DNA of 64,000 bases from Flavobacterium sp. HTF (GCF_003105115.1 NZ_QETH01000002.1:62001-126000), one strand, 5' to 3'; shown: positions 50,200 to 60,495, counted from the first letter of the stretch. Numbers and translations: made by a program. The notes: generated by a model from the sequence alone, not told the origin.

Positions 50200-51399
50200 A
50201 TGCACAAAAAATTATTTACTTGTTTAATCGTTCTTTTAAGTTTTACAGTACATTCACAAATTAAGTTTGAAAAAGGGTATTTTATCGACAACAACGATAA
50301 GAAAATCAATTGCTTAATCAAAAATCTCGACTGGAGAAACAATCCGTCTGAAATTCAATACAAGCTGGATGAACAAGATCAGCCCATTACAGTTTCAATG
50401 CAGCAATTCAAAATGTTTGAAATTGAAAACGAATCCAAATATGAAAAGTTTACTGTAGATGTAGATCAGTCAACGCAAACAATTGACGATTTAGGGTATG
50501 ACAGAAATCCTGAATTTAAAAAAGAAACTATTCTACTGAAAGTTTTACTGGAAGGAAAAGCAACATTATTTGAATATACTAAACAAAATGAAACTTTTTT
50601 CTTTTTCAAAACCGATACAATACAGACGAATCAGTTGATTTATAAAACATATAAAATTTCGGAACAACAAATCGCTGAAAACAATTTTTATAAACAACAG
50701 CTGGCAAGAGGTTTGAAATGGGACCAGAGTACAAATAATCAACTGGCAAGACTTAAATACGAAAGAAATCCTCTTATTAAAATCTTCAAAATTTATAACA
50801 CAAGCCAGAATTCAGAATCCAGCAGCTTCAAAACAGAACAAAAAAGAGACTTATTTAATTTAGCAATAAGACCCGGCATAACAAGTAATAAATTAAATAT
50901 CACAAATGCTGTAGCCTCTTCCTATAATACAAAATTTGATAACCAGATAGGTTTTAGGTTAGGTCTGGAAGCTGAATTTATTTTACCGTTCAATAAAAAC
51001 AAATGGGCCATAGTTATAGAACCAACTTATCAGATTTATAAATCTGAAAAAACAAGAGCGAACGGATTAAGCGTTGAATTCGATTATAATACAATCGAAT
51101 TTCCAATCGGATTCAGACACAATATGTTCCTGAGTACTAACTCAAAATTATTTATTAATGCTCAATATGTTTTCGAAAAAGCCATAAATTCAAAAGGTGT
51201 TTTTGAAGAGAAGTATGGAAATAACGAAATAGAAATCAAACCCCGAAATAGTTGTGTTTTCGGTCTGGGATATAATTATAAAAAAAAGTACAGCGTCGAG
51301 GCAAGGATAAATTTACCAAAAGAAATTCTGGGATCATATATCTATTGGGAATCTAATTACCAGTCTGTTTCTCTGGTGTTTGGATATAGTATATTTTAA
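50200..51399 (+). CDS. Outer-membrane beta-barrel family protein
   Basis: A 399-residue protein with a signal peptide (about 1-19, ending TVHSQ). The N-terminal half (about 20-200) is a soluble domain starting IKFEKGYFIDNNDKKINCLI, common in uncharacterised Flavobacteriia proteins. The C-terminal half alternates strands typical of a small barrel (FDNQIGFRLGLEAEFILPFN, NKWAIVIEPTYQIYK) and ends in SLVFGYSIF with a terminal Phe, as outer-membrane proteins do. Cargo or function is unknown. Confidence 0.8.
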   Translation: MHKKLFTCLIVLLSFTVHSQIKFEKGYFIDNNDKKINCLIKNLDWRNNPSEIQYKLDEQDQPITVSMQQFKMFEIENESKYEKFTVDVDQSTQTIDDLGYDRNPEFKKETILLKVLLEGKATLFEYTKQNETFFFFKTDTIQTNQLIYKTYKISEQQIAENNFYKQQLARGLKWDQSTNNQLARLKYERNPLIKIFKIYNTSQNSESSSFKTEQKRDLFNLAIRPGITSNKLNITNAVASSYNTKFDNQIGFRLGLEAEFILPFNKNKWAIVIEPTYQIYKSEKTRANGLSVEFDYNTIEFPIGFRHNMFLSTNSKLFINAQYVFEKAINSKGVFEEKYGNNEIEIKPRNSCVFGLGYNYKKKYSVEARINLPKEILGSYIYWESNYQSVSLVFGYSIF

Positions 51400-51519
51400 A
51401 CTTAGTTCTTTTTTTATTCAGTTTTATTCAGTCATTTTTTCGTAAATTACAGCTCTAAATATTTTGAGGCGGAACAATTAAAATCTGCACATTTTATTGA
51501 ACATCTAACCCGAAAAAAG

Positions 51520-51987
51520 ATGAAAATAGAAAACAATAAATTCGCAAAAGCCGAAATGCTGATTAGAAAACCTGTTTCAAAAGTTTTTCAGGCTTTTACA
51601 GATCCGGAAATCACCAGTAAATTTTGGTTTACCAAAGGTTCAGGAAAGTTAGAAGAAGACAAATCTACTGAATGGACTTGGGAAATGTATGGCTTTTCGC
51701 TAACGGTCACTACAAAAGTGCTCAAAGAAAATCAGAAGATTGTTATTGAATGGGGAAACTCCGATGAAATCACTTTGGTCGAATGGGTTTTTACACCATT
51801 AAACGAAAATGAAACTTTTGTGAGCATAACCAACTCCGGTTTAAAAGGCGATACCGATAAAATTATAGATCAGGTAAGAAATTCCACCGAAGGTTTTACA
51901 TTGGTTTTAGCCGGAGCAAAAGCTTATTTAGAACATAATATCCAGCTTAATCTCGTTTTGGACCGTTTTCCTAAAGGGATTGCTTAG
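51520..51987 (+). CDS. SRPBCC/AHSA1-type protein
   Basis: A 155-residue helix-grip protein of the activator-of-Hsp90 homologue-1-like (AHSA1) group, with EMLIRKPVSKVFQAFTDPEI and FWFTKGSGKLEEDKSTEWTW. Such bacterial proteins bind hydrophobic ligands; few have a known role. It stands alone, preceded by a weak TATTTTG-like -7 sequence and followed by a heptad hairpin. Confidence 0.88.
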   Translation: MKIENNKFAKAEMLIRKPVSKVFQAFTDPEITSKFWFTKGSGKLEEDKSTEWTWEMYGFSLTVTTKVLKENQKIVIEWGNSDEITLVEWVFTPLNENETFVSITNSGLKGDTDKIIDQVRNSTEGFTLVLAGAKAYLEHNIQLNLVLDRFPKGIA

Positions 51988-51995
51988 AAGGGAAA

Positions 51996-52076
51996 GTTTC
52001 ACGTTTCAAGTTTCAAGTTTCAGGTTTCAGGTTTCATCAGCAAAAACCTGAAACCTGAAACCTGAAACCTGAAACA
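51996..52076. repeat. Inverted pair of heptad arrays
   Basis: Six GTTTCAN heptads (51996-52037), an 11-base spacer around CAGCAAAAACC, then four TGAAACC heptads (52049-52076). The two arms are reverse complements and can form a long hairpin between the SRPBCC and DUF1801 genes. Confidence 0.88.
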
Positions 52077-52099
52077 AAAAAAACAAAATCACAACAATC

Positions 52100-52468
52100 A
52101 TGGATATCAGAAAACCCGAAAATATCGACGAATATATTGGCACATTTCCAAATGATGTTCAGGAAATTCTGGAACAGGTCAGAATGACGATTCAGGAAGC
52201 GGCGCCGGATGCCAAAGAAAAAATCAGCTATTCGATGCCGGCTTTTGATCAAAACGGAATTGTGGTTTATTTTGCGGCTTTTAAGAACCATATTGGTTTA
52301 TATGCGTTGCCAACAGGACATGAAGCTTTTGCAGCAGAACTTTCAAAATACAAATCAGGAAAAGGTTCCGTACAATTTCCTTTAAAAGAACCAATGCCTT
52401 TTGAACTGATTACCAAAATTGTAAAATTCAGGGTCAATGAAAATTTAGAAAAAGGAAAAAAGAAATAA
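52100..52468 (+). CDS. DUF1801 family protein (YdhG iron-chaperone-like), third of three
   Basis: A 122-residue protein and the most typical DUF1801 member in the window: IDEYIGTFPNDVQEILEQVR, EKISYSMPAFDQNGIVVYFA and IGLYALPTGHEAF. It starts just after the heptad hairpin and ends five bases before the 2H phosphoesterase gene. The frataxin-like or iron-chaperone label used for this subfamily rests on limited data. Confidence 0.9.
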   Translation: MDIRKPENIDEYIGTFPNDVQEILEQVRMTIQEAAPDAKEKISYSMPAFDQNGIVVYFAAFKNHIGLYALPTGHEAFAAELSKYKSGKGSVQFPLKEPMPFELITKIVKFRVNENLEKGKKK

Positions 52469-52473
52469 TCCCA

Positions 52474-53157
52474 ATGAACTTAACCGAACATTACGATCAG
52501 CTTTACAAAAAATCTTCCGGTGCAATTTTAGCCGGAAATTATACTATTGATTCTGACATCAAAAACGAATCTGATGCCAGGTTCGGCATAACCTTGCTTA
52601 TTCGTCCGAGCGAAGAAATAAAAGCAAATATTGCCCTTTTTTTGGAGGAATTAAAAGAGGCTGACCCGACACAATATTATTATCCGGATTCTGATATTCA
52701 CATTACCGTTATGTCCATCATTTCCTGTTCGGAGGAGTTTAGTCTGGATCAGATTTCACCAAATGACTATATCGAAACAATCTGCAAAAGTATGGTTGAT
52801 ATCGACAGCATCCGAATCCAGTTTAGAGGCGTTACCGCTTCTCCGTCTGCGATTATGATTCAGGGATTTCCAACGGATGAAACTCTCAATGATTTTAGAA
52901 ATAAGCTGCGTGAGAATTTTAAAAACTCAGCATTACAACAAAGTATAGACAGCCGATACACCATTTCTGCTGCACACTCGACTGTAATGCGTTTTCAGGA
53001 AAAACCAGAGAATCCTGAAAAGCTGATGCAGATTACAGAAAAATTCCGCGATTATGATTTTGGCGAATTGGTTGTAAAAAAAATGGAACTCGTTTATAAT
53101 GACTGGTATCAGCGAAAAAGCAATACCAAAATCCTGGGGGAATTTGGTTTGAGATAA
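52474..53157 (+). CDS. 2H phosphoesterase (2'-5' RNA ligase-like)
   Basis: A 227-residue protein with the two catalytic HxT or HxS motifs of the 2H superfamily: DIHITVMSI in the first lobe and AAHSTVMRF in the second. Between them is IRIQFRGVTASPSAIMIQGF, and the end VVKKMELVYNDWYQRK matches the last strand of the fold. Enzymes of this class cut or join 2',5' or cyclic phosphodiester bonds in RNA or nucleotides. It is coupled with the DUF1801 gene and converges with the VOC gene. Confidence 0.87.
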   Translation: MNLTEHYDQLYKKSSGAILAGNYTIDSDIKNESDARFGITLLIRPSEEIKANIALFLEELKEADPTQYYYPDSDIHITVMSIISCSEEFSLDQISPNDYIETICKSMVDIDSIRIQFRGVTASPSAIMIQGFPTDETLNDFRNKLRENFKNSALQQSIDSRYTISAAHSTVMRFQEKPENPEKLMQITEKFRDYDFGELVVKKMELVYNDWYQRKSNTKILGEFGLR

Positions 53158-53164
53158 TTGAAAC

Positions 53165-53530
53165 TTATTTTTTGAATTCTCCGAAATGCCATAAAACACC
53201 CGACGGATCGTGTAAAAAACATTCTCTTCCCCAGTCTAAATTTTGAATAGGGATTAATTTTGATTCTGAATATTTTTCGGGAAGTTTCAAAGCTAAAAGT
53301 TCTGCATAATAACGATCCACATCGTCAACTTCTAAAAAAATCATCGTGTTTTCTATCCACTCTTTTGCATAATAGTCCTGAAGATAGAATGCCGTTTCAC
53401 TGGTTTTAAAAACAGAAAAATTGGGTGCTAAAACTATTTCTTCAAATCCTAAATCACGGTAAAAACTTCTCGATAATTCAAAATCTTTTGCACCTATAAA
53501 AGGTCGTATTGATTTGATTTTGTGCTGCAT
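53165..53530 (-). CDS. VOC family protein (glyoxalase/bleomycin-resistance fold)
   Basis: A 121-residue protein with the fold's start IRPFIGAKDFELSRSFYRDL, a DDVDRYYAELLALKL segment and the C-terminal metal-site region CFLHDPSGVLWHFGE. Such proteins are isomerases, dioxygenases or antibiotic-binding proteins. No substrate can be named. It converges with the 2H phosphoesterase gene across seven bases. Confidence 0.88.
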   Translation of the reverse strand: MQHKIKSIRPFIGAKDFELSRSFYRDLGFEEIVLAPNFSVFKTSETAFYLQDYYAKEWIENTMIFLEVDDVDRYYAELLALKLPEKYSESKLIPIQNLDWGRECFLHDPSGVLWHFGEFKK

Positions 53531-53562
53531 TTCAAATTAATTAAAAATTATTTTCAAAAACC

Positions 53563-54306
53563 TTAATTATCAAACCCAAGCTGCTTTCGCAAATCCAGAT
53601 TCAAAGCATATTGTTCATCAACCGGGATTATTTTTCTTGAATTTTTATTGATATCATTTCCTTCCGCTGTCCAGAGAAACGGGTAAAAATTAAAAACTTC
53701 ATCCCCTTTTATCTTTGAAACTTCCTGTCTCCATTCATTCCATCTGTTTCCTTCATAAAATTTATCCAGATCATTATAGAAACAAAATTGCAGAAACTCC
53801 GAATAAGTAATATCCAGAGGCTCGTATTCTAAACTGTCCGGTGCGAAATAATAAATTTTACCTAAATCTTTCCCTAATCCACCACCATTCAAAATATAAA
53901 ATCCCCCAATTGCATCATCAGCAATTATCAAAAATGAAGGTGTTTCGCCAAATTCTTTAAATGATTTTCCCTTATTCCAGTCCGGAAGCGAACGGTTAAA
54001 TTTTGCATTTCCGGAACCTAAAATTCGGATCCATCCATCATCTATCAAAAGTCCGCCTGTCATAAAAACGATCGCTCCCATTGGTGAACTTGTTGTAACC
54101 TGTGTTTTGTACAATGATTCTTTTGCACTTAACGGATCTGCCGGTAAAATTTCTACTTTATTTTTAGCCGACTTTATCCAGTCTTGTACAAGCGTCCAGG
54201 CAGGATCTGTTTTGTTTATAAGTTCTTCAGCTTTTTTCATTTTATTTTGCGCTGTGGTAATGAAAGTTATAAAGAGTAATAAAATTATACCGGTTTTTCG
54301 ATTCAT
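53563..54306 (-). CDS. DUF2625 family exported protein
   Basis: A 247-residue protein. A signal-like N terminus (MNRKTGIILLLFITFITTAQ) is followed by the DUF2625 domain, with TTSSPMGAIVFMTGGLLIDD, GWIRILGSGNAKFNRSLPDW and FLIIADDAIGGFYILNGGGL. Most DUF2625 proteins are cytoplasmic and resemble SUKH-like immunity proteins; here a signal peptide is present, so it should act in the periplasm. The stop codon lies 32 bases from the upstream VOC gene on the same strand. Confidence 0.85.
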   Translation of the reverse strand: MNRKTGIILLLFITFITTAQNKMKKAEELINKTDPAWTLVQDWIKSAKNKVEILPADPLSAKESLYKTQVTTSSPMGAIVFMTGGLLIDDGWIRILGSGNAKFNRSLPDWNKGKSFKEFGETPSFLIIADDAIGGFYILNGGGLGKDLGKIYYFAPDSLEYEPLDITYSEFLQFCFYNDLDKFYEGNRWNEWRQEVSKIKGDEVFNFYPFLWTAEGNDINKNSRKIIPVDEQYALNLDLRKQLGFDN

Positions 54307-54334
54307 GAGTTTAGATACAGTTCTTTTATTTATA

Positions 54335-56482
54335 CTAACTTTTCTTCAAAATACTTCCCAGGCCCCTGCCAATCTGTTCAATAGCTTCCAGACTTTTGGT
54401 TAAAGGCGTTGCGGTAAAATCTTCGTAGGCATCCATTGCGCTTTCTTTTCGGTCTTCCTGCGGATAAACCAGAATAATATTATTATCGCTGAAAGATTTT
54501 TCGAATTTCTGCGGCAATTTTTCAAAAATAGACTGGTAAGAAACTGAACCTTTTCTCGATAAATTGAAAACAATTAAATCGGTTGGTTTTATTTCATCTG
54601 CAATTGACTCAAAATTATCCCATTCTATGACGCTTTTAAATCCTAATTTTGCATTTAATCTCAGGTTATTCGCAATTCCCTGAATGGTCTGATGCGTTTT
54701 GTAATCGGCATAAATAACAATCGGAATGCTTAATTCCTGAGACAACCTACAGATTTTCTGCAATAAAGGATGAAAACCAACTCCTCTTTCAGAAAATGGC
54801 GGACAGACAAAAACCAGCCTTTTTTCTTCTATAAAATTAGTCGGAAAACGGCAGATGAATAAATTTTTATCGACATTATTAATAATAGAATCTACATTTT
54901 CACCAAAAATCTTATCCAGAAATCCTGTTTTTTTCGGCCAGCCTACAATCACAATATCCGACATTATTTCTTTGGAAGTTCTTGCAATTCCGCTTGCCGG
55001 ATTATGGTCAATTCTGGCAATGGTATTTATTTTCACTTCCGAGGCAGATCCCTGAATAACAAATTTATCAACCGCTTTTCGGTATTTTAAAATATTCTTT
55101 TCGGCCTGGTCATTATTCGGAACAATCGTTAATAAAGTTACCGGGTTCGATGATTTTTTATCTTTTATCAAAAGAGCAAAATCCAGAAGGCTTGCTGCTG
55201 CAGAAGTTTTTGCAAGCGGAATCAGAATATGTTCTTCATAAATCTGGTCTTTTCCTGTGTCTATATGAGAAACTTCTTCCTCGCAGATGGCAATTTTCTT
55301 GGCCGCTTTTTCTGTTGCAAAAGAAGCTACGATACAGGTTATCAAAATAAGGATAATAGTTCCGTTTAAGATGTTTTCATCTAAAATCTGAGCTTTAAAT
55401 CCCACTAAAATAACAGCAAGGGTTGCCGCCGCATGCGCACTGCTCAGACCAAAAATAAGCTGTCTTTCGGTTTTCGTATATTTAAAAACAATCTGGGTAA
55501 AAAACGCCGCAATCCATTTTCCAAAAATAGCTACTACACTCAGCGTTCCGGCAACAATTAAGGCAGTCGGTCCACTCAGAATTACGCTAACATCTACCAG
55601 CATCCCGACAGAAATCAGAAAGAAAGGAATAAACAATGAGTTCCCGATAAACTCAATTCTGTTCATTAATGCAGAAGAATGCGGAATTAAAGGATTTAAT
55701 GCCAGACCGGCAACGAAAGCACCAATAATGGGCTCTACTCCTGCTACTTCGGCTAAAAATGCTGCAAAGAAAACGACCGAAAGGACAAAAATATAATGGG
55801 CATGTTTTTCACTTTCCAGTTTCTTGAAAAACCATTTTGCAATTCTCGGAATAACCAAAAACATAATAGCAGAAAAAATAGCCAGTGAAACGGTCAGTTT
55901 TATCCAGAAAGCCTGATTCAGGTTTCCCTGACTGCTTCCCATAATTACGGCCAAAATGATCAAAACGGCTGTATCGGTCAAAATTGTTCCTCCAACAGTA
56001 ATGGCAACTGCCTGATTTTTGGCAATTCCTAATTTGCTCACAATCGGATATGCGACCAAAGTGTGCGTTGCAAACATACTCGCCGTTAGAAAACTGGCAT
56101 TAAAATCGTAATTCAGCAGATAAAAACAAACCGGAAAACCAATACTAAGCGGAAGTATAAAGGTGAAGAACCCGAACAGCAAACTTTTGTTTCTGTTGGC
56201 CTTAAACTCATTCATATCCAATTCAAGACCGGCAATAAACATAATGTACAGAAGTCCGATAGTCGAAAATAAATCAACGGCGGAGTTTTTTGCCAGGATA
56301 TTAAGACCGTGAGGCCCAATGATAACTCCAGAAATTATTAATCCGATAATACCCGGAATGTTGATTTTCTTTAATAAAATAGGAGACAATAAAATAATGA
56401 AAAGTATAAGCGAAAAGATTAATACCGGATTATTTAATGGCAATTCGAATTCTTGTAATAAATGCTTGAAAAATTCTATCAT
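54335..56482 (-). CDS. CPA2-type cation:proton antiporter with C-terminal Usp-like domain
   Basis: A 715-residue fusion. The N-terminal Na+/H+ exchanger domain (about 20-400) has some 12 helices, including IMFIAGLELDMNEFKANRNK and VEPIIGAFVAGLALNPLIP. The C-terminal 300 residues are soluble and resemble two universal-stress-protein domains (EEHILIPLAKTSAAASLLDF, then EKRLVFVCPPFSERG). It should exchange Na+ or K+ for H+ at the inner membrane, gated by the cytoplasmic domain. The DUF2625 gene lies downstream on the same strand. Confidence 0.93.
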   Translation of the reverse strand: MIEFFKHLLQEFELPLNNPVLIFSLILFIILLSPILLKKINIPGIIGLIISGVIIGPHGLNILAKNSAVDLFSTIGLLYIMFIAGLELDMNEFKANRNKSLLFGFFTFILPLSIGFPVCFYLLNYDFNASFLTASMFATHTLVAYPIVSKLGIAKNQAVAITVGGTILTDTAVLIILAVIMGSSQGNLNQAFWIKLTVSLAIFSAIMFLVIPRIAKWFFKKLESEKHAHYIFVLSVVFFAAFLAEVAGVEPIIGAFVAGLALNPLIPHSSALMNRIEFIGNSLFIPFFLISVGMLVDVSVILSGPTALIVAGTLSVVAIFGKWIAAFFTQIVFKYTKTERQLIFGLSSAHAAATLAVILVGFKAQILDENILNGTIILILITCIVASFATEKAAKKIAICEEEVSHIDTGKDQIYEEHILIPLAKTSAAASLLDFALLIKDKKSSNPVTLLTIVPNNDQAEKNILKYRKAVDKFVIQGSASEVKINTIARIDHNPASGIARTSKEIMSDIVIVGWPKKTGFLDKIFGENVDSIINNVDKNLFICRFPTNFIEEKRLVFVCPPFSERGVGFHPLLQKICRLSQELSIPIVIYADYKTHQTIQGIANNLRLNAKLGFKSVIEWDNFESIADEIKPTDLIVFNLSRKGSVSYQSIFEKLPQKFEKSFSDNNIILVYPQEDRKESAMDAYEDFTATPLTKSLEAIEQIGRGLGSILKKS

Positions 56483-56801
56483 AGTGTAATTTTATCTTCT
56501 TTGTGGTATTTTAATTTTCGTAAAAGAGCTAATCAATTAAAATGAAATCGCAGAAGTTTTAGTTTACTGATTTCTTTAAAGGAATTTAAAAAAATCATAT
56601 TCTTTAGTGTTTTGTTTCATTACAAAAATACCTAAAAAAAGTACGAACTCTTTACGAAAAGCCTATATTAACCATTTAAATTTGTTTCATTGCCAAATTA
56701 TTAAAATTTAATACCTTTTTTAACAAAATCGCAACATTAACAAATGAAAACAAAACTTCTTTGCATTATTCAATTATCTTTGTCTTTATAAAAATTGAAC
56801 A
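56483..56801. other. Divergent spacer between the antiporter and sdaA
   Basis: 319 bases of AT-rich DNA with no gene that I can see. TATCTTTG at 56775-56782 matches TAnnTTTG and lies 20 bases before the sdaA start, a candidate -7 box. TTTG at 56760 is too close to be its -33. Confidence 0.5.
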
Positions 56802-58229
56802 ATGGAAGAATGTATCTCTGTTTTTGATATGCTTAAAATTGGTGTCGGGCCTTCAAGTTCGCACACTCTTGGCCCGTGGCGTGCCGCTGAACGTTTTTTA
56901 GAGGAGTTAAAAAATGAATCTATTTTAGAGCATGTCATAAGGGTAAAAGTAGATTTATACGGATCGCTTTCCCTGACAGGCAAAGGCCACGCAACAGACT
57001 TAGCCGTGATGCTGGGTTTAAGCGGACAGGATCCTGAATATATTCCGGTTGACAATATTGCCGGAATCATCAAAGATATTGAAACTAAAAATGAAATCAA
57101 TCTGGGCAGCCAGCTTACGATTCCGTTTTATTTTCTTCAGGACATTGTTTTCAATAAAGACTTTCTTCCCTTTCATGCCAACGGATTAAAATTTACCGCT
57201 TTTAAAGCTGATAATTCCGAATATGAATCCACTTTTTATTCTATCGGAGGTGGTTTTGTAGTAAAAGAAGAACGTACAAATGCCAAAATAAAAGAGGAAA
57301 TCAAATGTGCGTTTCCTTTCCCTATACAAAATGCAGTAGAGCTTTTGAATTATACGGTTTCAGAAAATAAAATGATTTCTGAAATTGTTTATGAAAACGA
57401 AAAATCAATGCGTCCAGAAGCTGAAATTCATTCAGAACTGATGCGCATCTGGAATACCATGTTAGAATGTATGTTCATTGGCTGTCATTCCGAAGGAATA
57501 CTTCCGGGCGGTTTACATGTACGCAGAAGAGCTTTTGACATGCACCAGAACTTAATAGGTTTATCAAATTACGATTCTCCTCAAACCTGGCTTGAAGAAA
57601 TCAGAAAAACAGAGGTTAAATTTCGCCAGATCCTGAAATGGGTAAGTTGTTTTGCACTTGCCGTGAATGAAGTAAATGCTTCTCTTGGCCGTGTAGTAAC
57701 AGCTCCAACCAACGGAAGTGCCGGCGTAATTCCTGCCGTTTTAATGTATTATCTGGTAATTGAAAACCACAACGCCGGAGAAAAAGAAATCAAACAATTC
57801 CTGATGGTGGCCGGAGAAATTGGAAGTATCTTTAAAAAAGGCTCCACAATTTCTGCCGCAATGGGTGGTTGTCAGGCAGAAATCGGCGTTTCGTCTTCTA
57901 TGGCGGCGGCGGCTCTCTGCGAATTAATGGGCGGAAGTCCTGCCCAGGTTTTAATGGCTGCCGAAATTGCCATGGAACATCATTTAGGTTTAACCTGCGA
58001 CCCAATTGGCGGTTTGGTTCAGATTCCGTGTATTGAAAGAAATACGATGGGAGCCATAAAAGCGATAAATGCTGCCGAACTGGCTTTGGAAACCGATTCT
58101 AAAAATGCAAAAGTACCTTTGGATAAAGTAATTAATACCATGTGGCAAACCGCAAAAGACATGAATTCAAAATACAAAGAAACCTCAGAAGGCGGATTGG
58201 CAATCGCTGTAAACATGGCAGATTGTTAG
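56802..58229 (+). CDS. sdaA: L-serine ammonia-lyase (single-chain, iron-sulfur)
   Basis: A 475-residue 4Fe-4S enzyme that turns L-serine into pyruvate and ammonia. The N-terminal beta domain starts [20 protein letters not shown]. The C-terminal alpha domain has [38 protein letters not shown] and [20 protein letters not shown]; the Cys in these blocks are the cluster ligands. The single-chain form is the usual one in proteobacteria and Bacteroidota. It is a single-gene unit, with a repeat element right after the stop. Confidence 0.96.
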   Translation: MEECISVFDMLKIGVGPSSSHTLGPWRAAERFLEELKNESILEHVIRVKVDLYGSLSLTGKGHATDLAVMLGLSGQDPEYIPVDNIAGIIKDIETKNEINLGSQLTIPFYFLQDIVFNKDFLPFHANGLKFTAFKADNSEYESTFYSIGGGFVVKEERTNAKIKEEIKCAFPFPIQNAVELLNYTVSENKMISEIVYENEKSMRPEAEIHSELMRIWNTMLECMFIGCHSEGILPGGLHVRRRAFDMHQNLIGLSNYDSPQTWLEEIRKTEVKFRQILKWVSCFALAVNEVNASLGRVVTAPTNGSAGVIPAVLMYYLVIENHNAGEKEIKQFLMVAGEIGSIFKKGSTISAAMGGCQAEIGVSSSMAAAALCELMGGSPAQVLMAAEIAMEHHLGLTCDPIGGLVQIPCIERNTMGAIKAINAAELALETDSKNAKVPLDKVINTMWQTAKDMNSKYKETSEGGLAIAVNMADC

Positions 58230-58231
58230 AC

Positions 58232-58313
58232 TTTTTTTCGCTACGAATTTCACTAATTGTTATAATTGAACAAAAAACAATTCGTGAAAATTCGTGAAAT
58301 TCGTGGCAAAAAA
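58232..58313. repeat. CACGAATT-type imperfect repeat, second copy
   Basis: CTACGAATTTCACTAATTG on the left faces AATTCGTGAAAATTCGTG and AATTCGTGGCAAAA on the right, with 9-10 base steps. The element at 24813-24878 has the same make-up. It fills the gap between sdaA and the SH3 gene. Confidence 0.6.
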
Positions 58314-58326
58314 CAAAAATTACTTC

Positions 58327-59520
58327 ATGAAAAAACTTTACTTTTTACTTTTTTTCTGTTCTGTATTACTTCATTCACAAGAACGTTATTTTCTTAATTC
58401 AGATACGAGACTTTATACATCACCAAATTCATCAGCAGATTTTTTGGGTTATTTTAAATATGGAGCAGAAGTTAAATTATTATCAGAAAGTAAAAATGGC
58501 TGGTACAAAGTAAAGTCTGATAATTTTAATGAAGGATTTGTTCAGGAAAAATATATTGCGACAAGATTAAACGCTAAAGATGTTAAAGTAAAAGACACCC
58601 AAAATCCAATACTGGAAGGCGGAGATGCATATTACGGCGGAAATCATCTTTTTGTTTTGGTGGCCGGTTTAAAAGCAAGGGCATTACCCGATAAAAATTC
58701 CAAAATCAAGGAAGTTTTATTTACAGGAGATCCTGTTGCTGTAAACTATATTCCTGTAAATCAGGATGACTGGGTTAATATAAATGGAAATTTTGACGAA
58801 GAATATGCCAAATATACTTTGAGAAAATTTATTGGCCCAAGACCCGATTTTGGCACTTTGCTAAAAGATTTTGACAAATTAGATCCCAATGCCATTACCG
58901 AACGTAAAACAATAAGCGAACGGATTGTAGAATTGGCATGGAACAGCGATTATTCAAAATTTGCCCCTGCTTATCAGAGATATTCTGAAGTTGTTCAACA
59001 ATTAAACGACCCCAAATTAATTGCCGATACTGAACTGAATATTGCGATAGCCAAAGGTTTAGCCAAACATAAACTACCGGAACAAATTGTTGCTTTTGTA
59101 AAAAAAGCCGAGTTTAGTTTAAAAGGGACGAAAACCAAATCATTATATTTTTCTCAGACAGACTTAGTCAAAGTGTTTGGTAAACCAACCAGAAAAGCCA
59201 GTATTGGTGACGAATGCGGGATTTATTTAAGTGATCTGTTTTACTACTATCCTGATTTGGAAGTTTCTGTCGATGAAAATAAAAATCAGGCCGAAATCGT
59301 AAAAGTTTATATTAACGAAAACAACAAATTCATCATAAGCCCGAACGCTGTTTTGGACCATTTGCTGTCTGAAAAAGCTTTCATTGAAAAATACGGGACT
59401 TATATTGACGCTTCGATCAAATCTCCTCATAATTATTCTATGATAATGGAAGACAGTCAGTTTAGAATAGAATTCAGAGAAGGAAAACTCTTTTCTGTGG
59501 AAATATTCTTTTACTGCTGA
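58327..59520 (+). CDS. Exported SH3-domain protein
   Basis: A 397-residue protein with a signal peptide (about 1-18, ending LLHSQ). I start at 58327 ([18 protein letters not shown]), since the frame from 58294 would put 11 polar residues in front of the signal. Two SH3b-like domains follow (about 22-80 with [16 protein letters not shown], and 98-155 with [20 protein letters not shown]). The remaining 240 residues are not recognised. SH3b domains bind cell-wall peptide or proteins in the periplasm. No partner gene is apparent. Confidence 0.85.
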   Translation: MKKLYFLLFFCSVLLHSQERYFLNSDTRLYTSPNSSADFLGYFKYGAEVKLLSESKNGWYKVKSDNFNEGFVQEKYIATRLNAKDVKVKDTQNPILEGGDAYYGGNHLFVLVAGLKARALPDKNSKIKEVLFTGDPVAVNYIPVNQDDWVNINGNFDEEYAKYTLRKFIGPRPDFGTLLKDFDKLDPNAITERKTISERIVELAWNSDYSKFAPAYQRYSEVVQQLNDPKLIADTELNIAIAKGLAKHKLPEQIVAFVKKAEFSLKGTKTKSLYFSQTDLVKVFGKPTRKASIGDECGIYLSDLFYYYPDLEVSVDENKNQAEIVKVYINENNKFIISPNAVLDHLLSEKAFIEKYGTYIDASIKSPHNYSMIMEDSQFRIEFREGKLFSVEIFFYC

Positions 59521-59570
59521 TTCCCAATCTATATTTATTCAATACTTTTACAATATCAAAAAAAAATAAA

Positions 59571-60389
59571 ATGTCAGTAGCAAAAAAAGATTATAAAAGA
59601 ATCACAACAAAGTCTTTAATCGAAATGAAAAGCAATGGAGAAAAGATTTCCATGCTTACCGCTTATGATTATACTATGGCTAAAATTGTGGATACCGCAG
59701 GAGTTGATGTAATTTTGGTGGGTGATTCTGCTTCAAATGTTATGGCTGGTCACGAAACGACTTTGCCTATTACGTTAGACCAGATGATTTACCATGCTTC
59801 ATCTGTAGTTCGTGCTGTCGAAAGGGCTTTGGTGGTGGTTGATTTGCCTTTCGGAAGTTATCAGTCAGATCCTAAGGAAGCTTTGCGTTCTTCTATCAGA
59901 ATCATGAAAGAAAGCGGTGGACACGCCGTAAAATTAGAAGGCGGAAAAGAAATTAAAGAATCTATCAAAAAAATATTAAACGCAGGTATTCCCGTTATGG
60001 GACATTTGGGTTTAACTCCACAATCTATATATAAATTCGGAACATACAGTGTTCGTGCCAAAGAAGAGCAAGAAGCAGAAAAACTAATTGAAGATGCTAA
60101 AATGCTTGAAAAAATTGGCTGTTTTGGTGTTGTATTGGAAAAAATCCCTGCTCATTTAGCAGAACAAGTTGCGAAAAGCATTTCAATTCCTGTAATCGGA
60201 ATCGGAGCCGGCGGCGGTGTCGACGGACAGGTTTTGGTTATTCATGATATGCTGGGAATGAATAATGAATTCAGCCCTCGTTTTTTACGTCGTTATTTAA
60301 ATCTATACGAAGAAATGACAAAAGCAATCGGTCAATATGCTGCTGATGTAAAGTCAAGCGATTTTCCGAGTGAAAAAGAACAATATTAA
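59571..60389 (+). CDS. panB: 3-methyl-2-oxobutanoate hydroxymethyltransferase
   Basis: First committed enzyme of pantothenate synthesis; it adds a hydroxymethyl group from methylene-tetrahydrofolate to 2-oxoisovalerate. It is 272 residues, normal length. Motifs include [40 protein letters not shown] with metal-binding Asp, [22 protein letters not shown] and [20 protein letters not shown]. panC and panD are not adjacent. Repeat elements occupy the gap to the next gene. Confidence 0.97.
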   Translation: MSVAKKDYKRITTKSLIEMKSNGEKISMLTAYDYTMAKIVDTAGVDVILVGDSASNVMAGHETTLPITLDQMIYHASSVVRAVERALVVVDLPFGSYQSDPKEALRSSIRIMKESGGHAVKLEGGKEIKESIKKILNAGIPVMGHLGLTPQSIYKFGTYSVRAKEEQEAEKLIEDAKMLEKIGCFGVVLEKIPAHLAEQVAKSISIPVIGIGAGGGVDGQVLVIHDMLGMNNEFSPRFLRRYLNLYEEMTKAIGQYAADVKSSDFPSEKEQY

Positions 60390-60396
60390 TTTTTTT

Positions 60397-60487
60397 AGGC
60401 ACTAAGGTTCTGAGTTGCTATCCCGAAGCTTCGGGAATGAGGTTTTTTTAGGTTCAAAGTGACAAAGGCTCAAAGGTTCAAAGATGT
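60397..60487. repeat. Octad repeats with a TATCCCGAAG dyad
   Basis: ACTAAGGT and TCTGAGTT octads lead to TATCCCGAAGCTTCGGGA (60419-60436), a hairpin related to the pair at 11153 and 11334, then AGGTTCAA, AGTGACAA, AGGCTCAA and AGGTTCAA from 60450 at an exact 8-base period. Confidence 0.75.
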
Positions 60488-60495
60488 ATTTTTAA

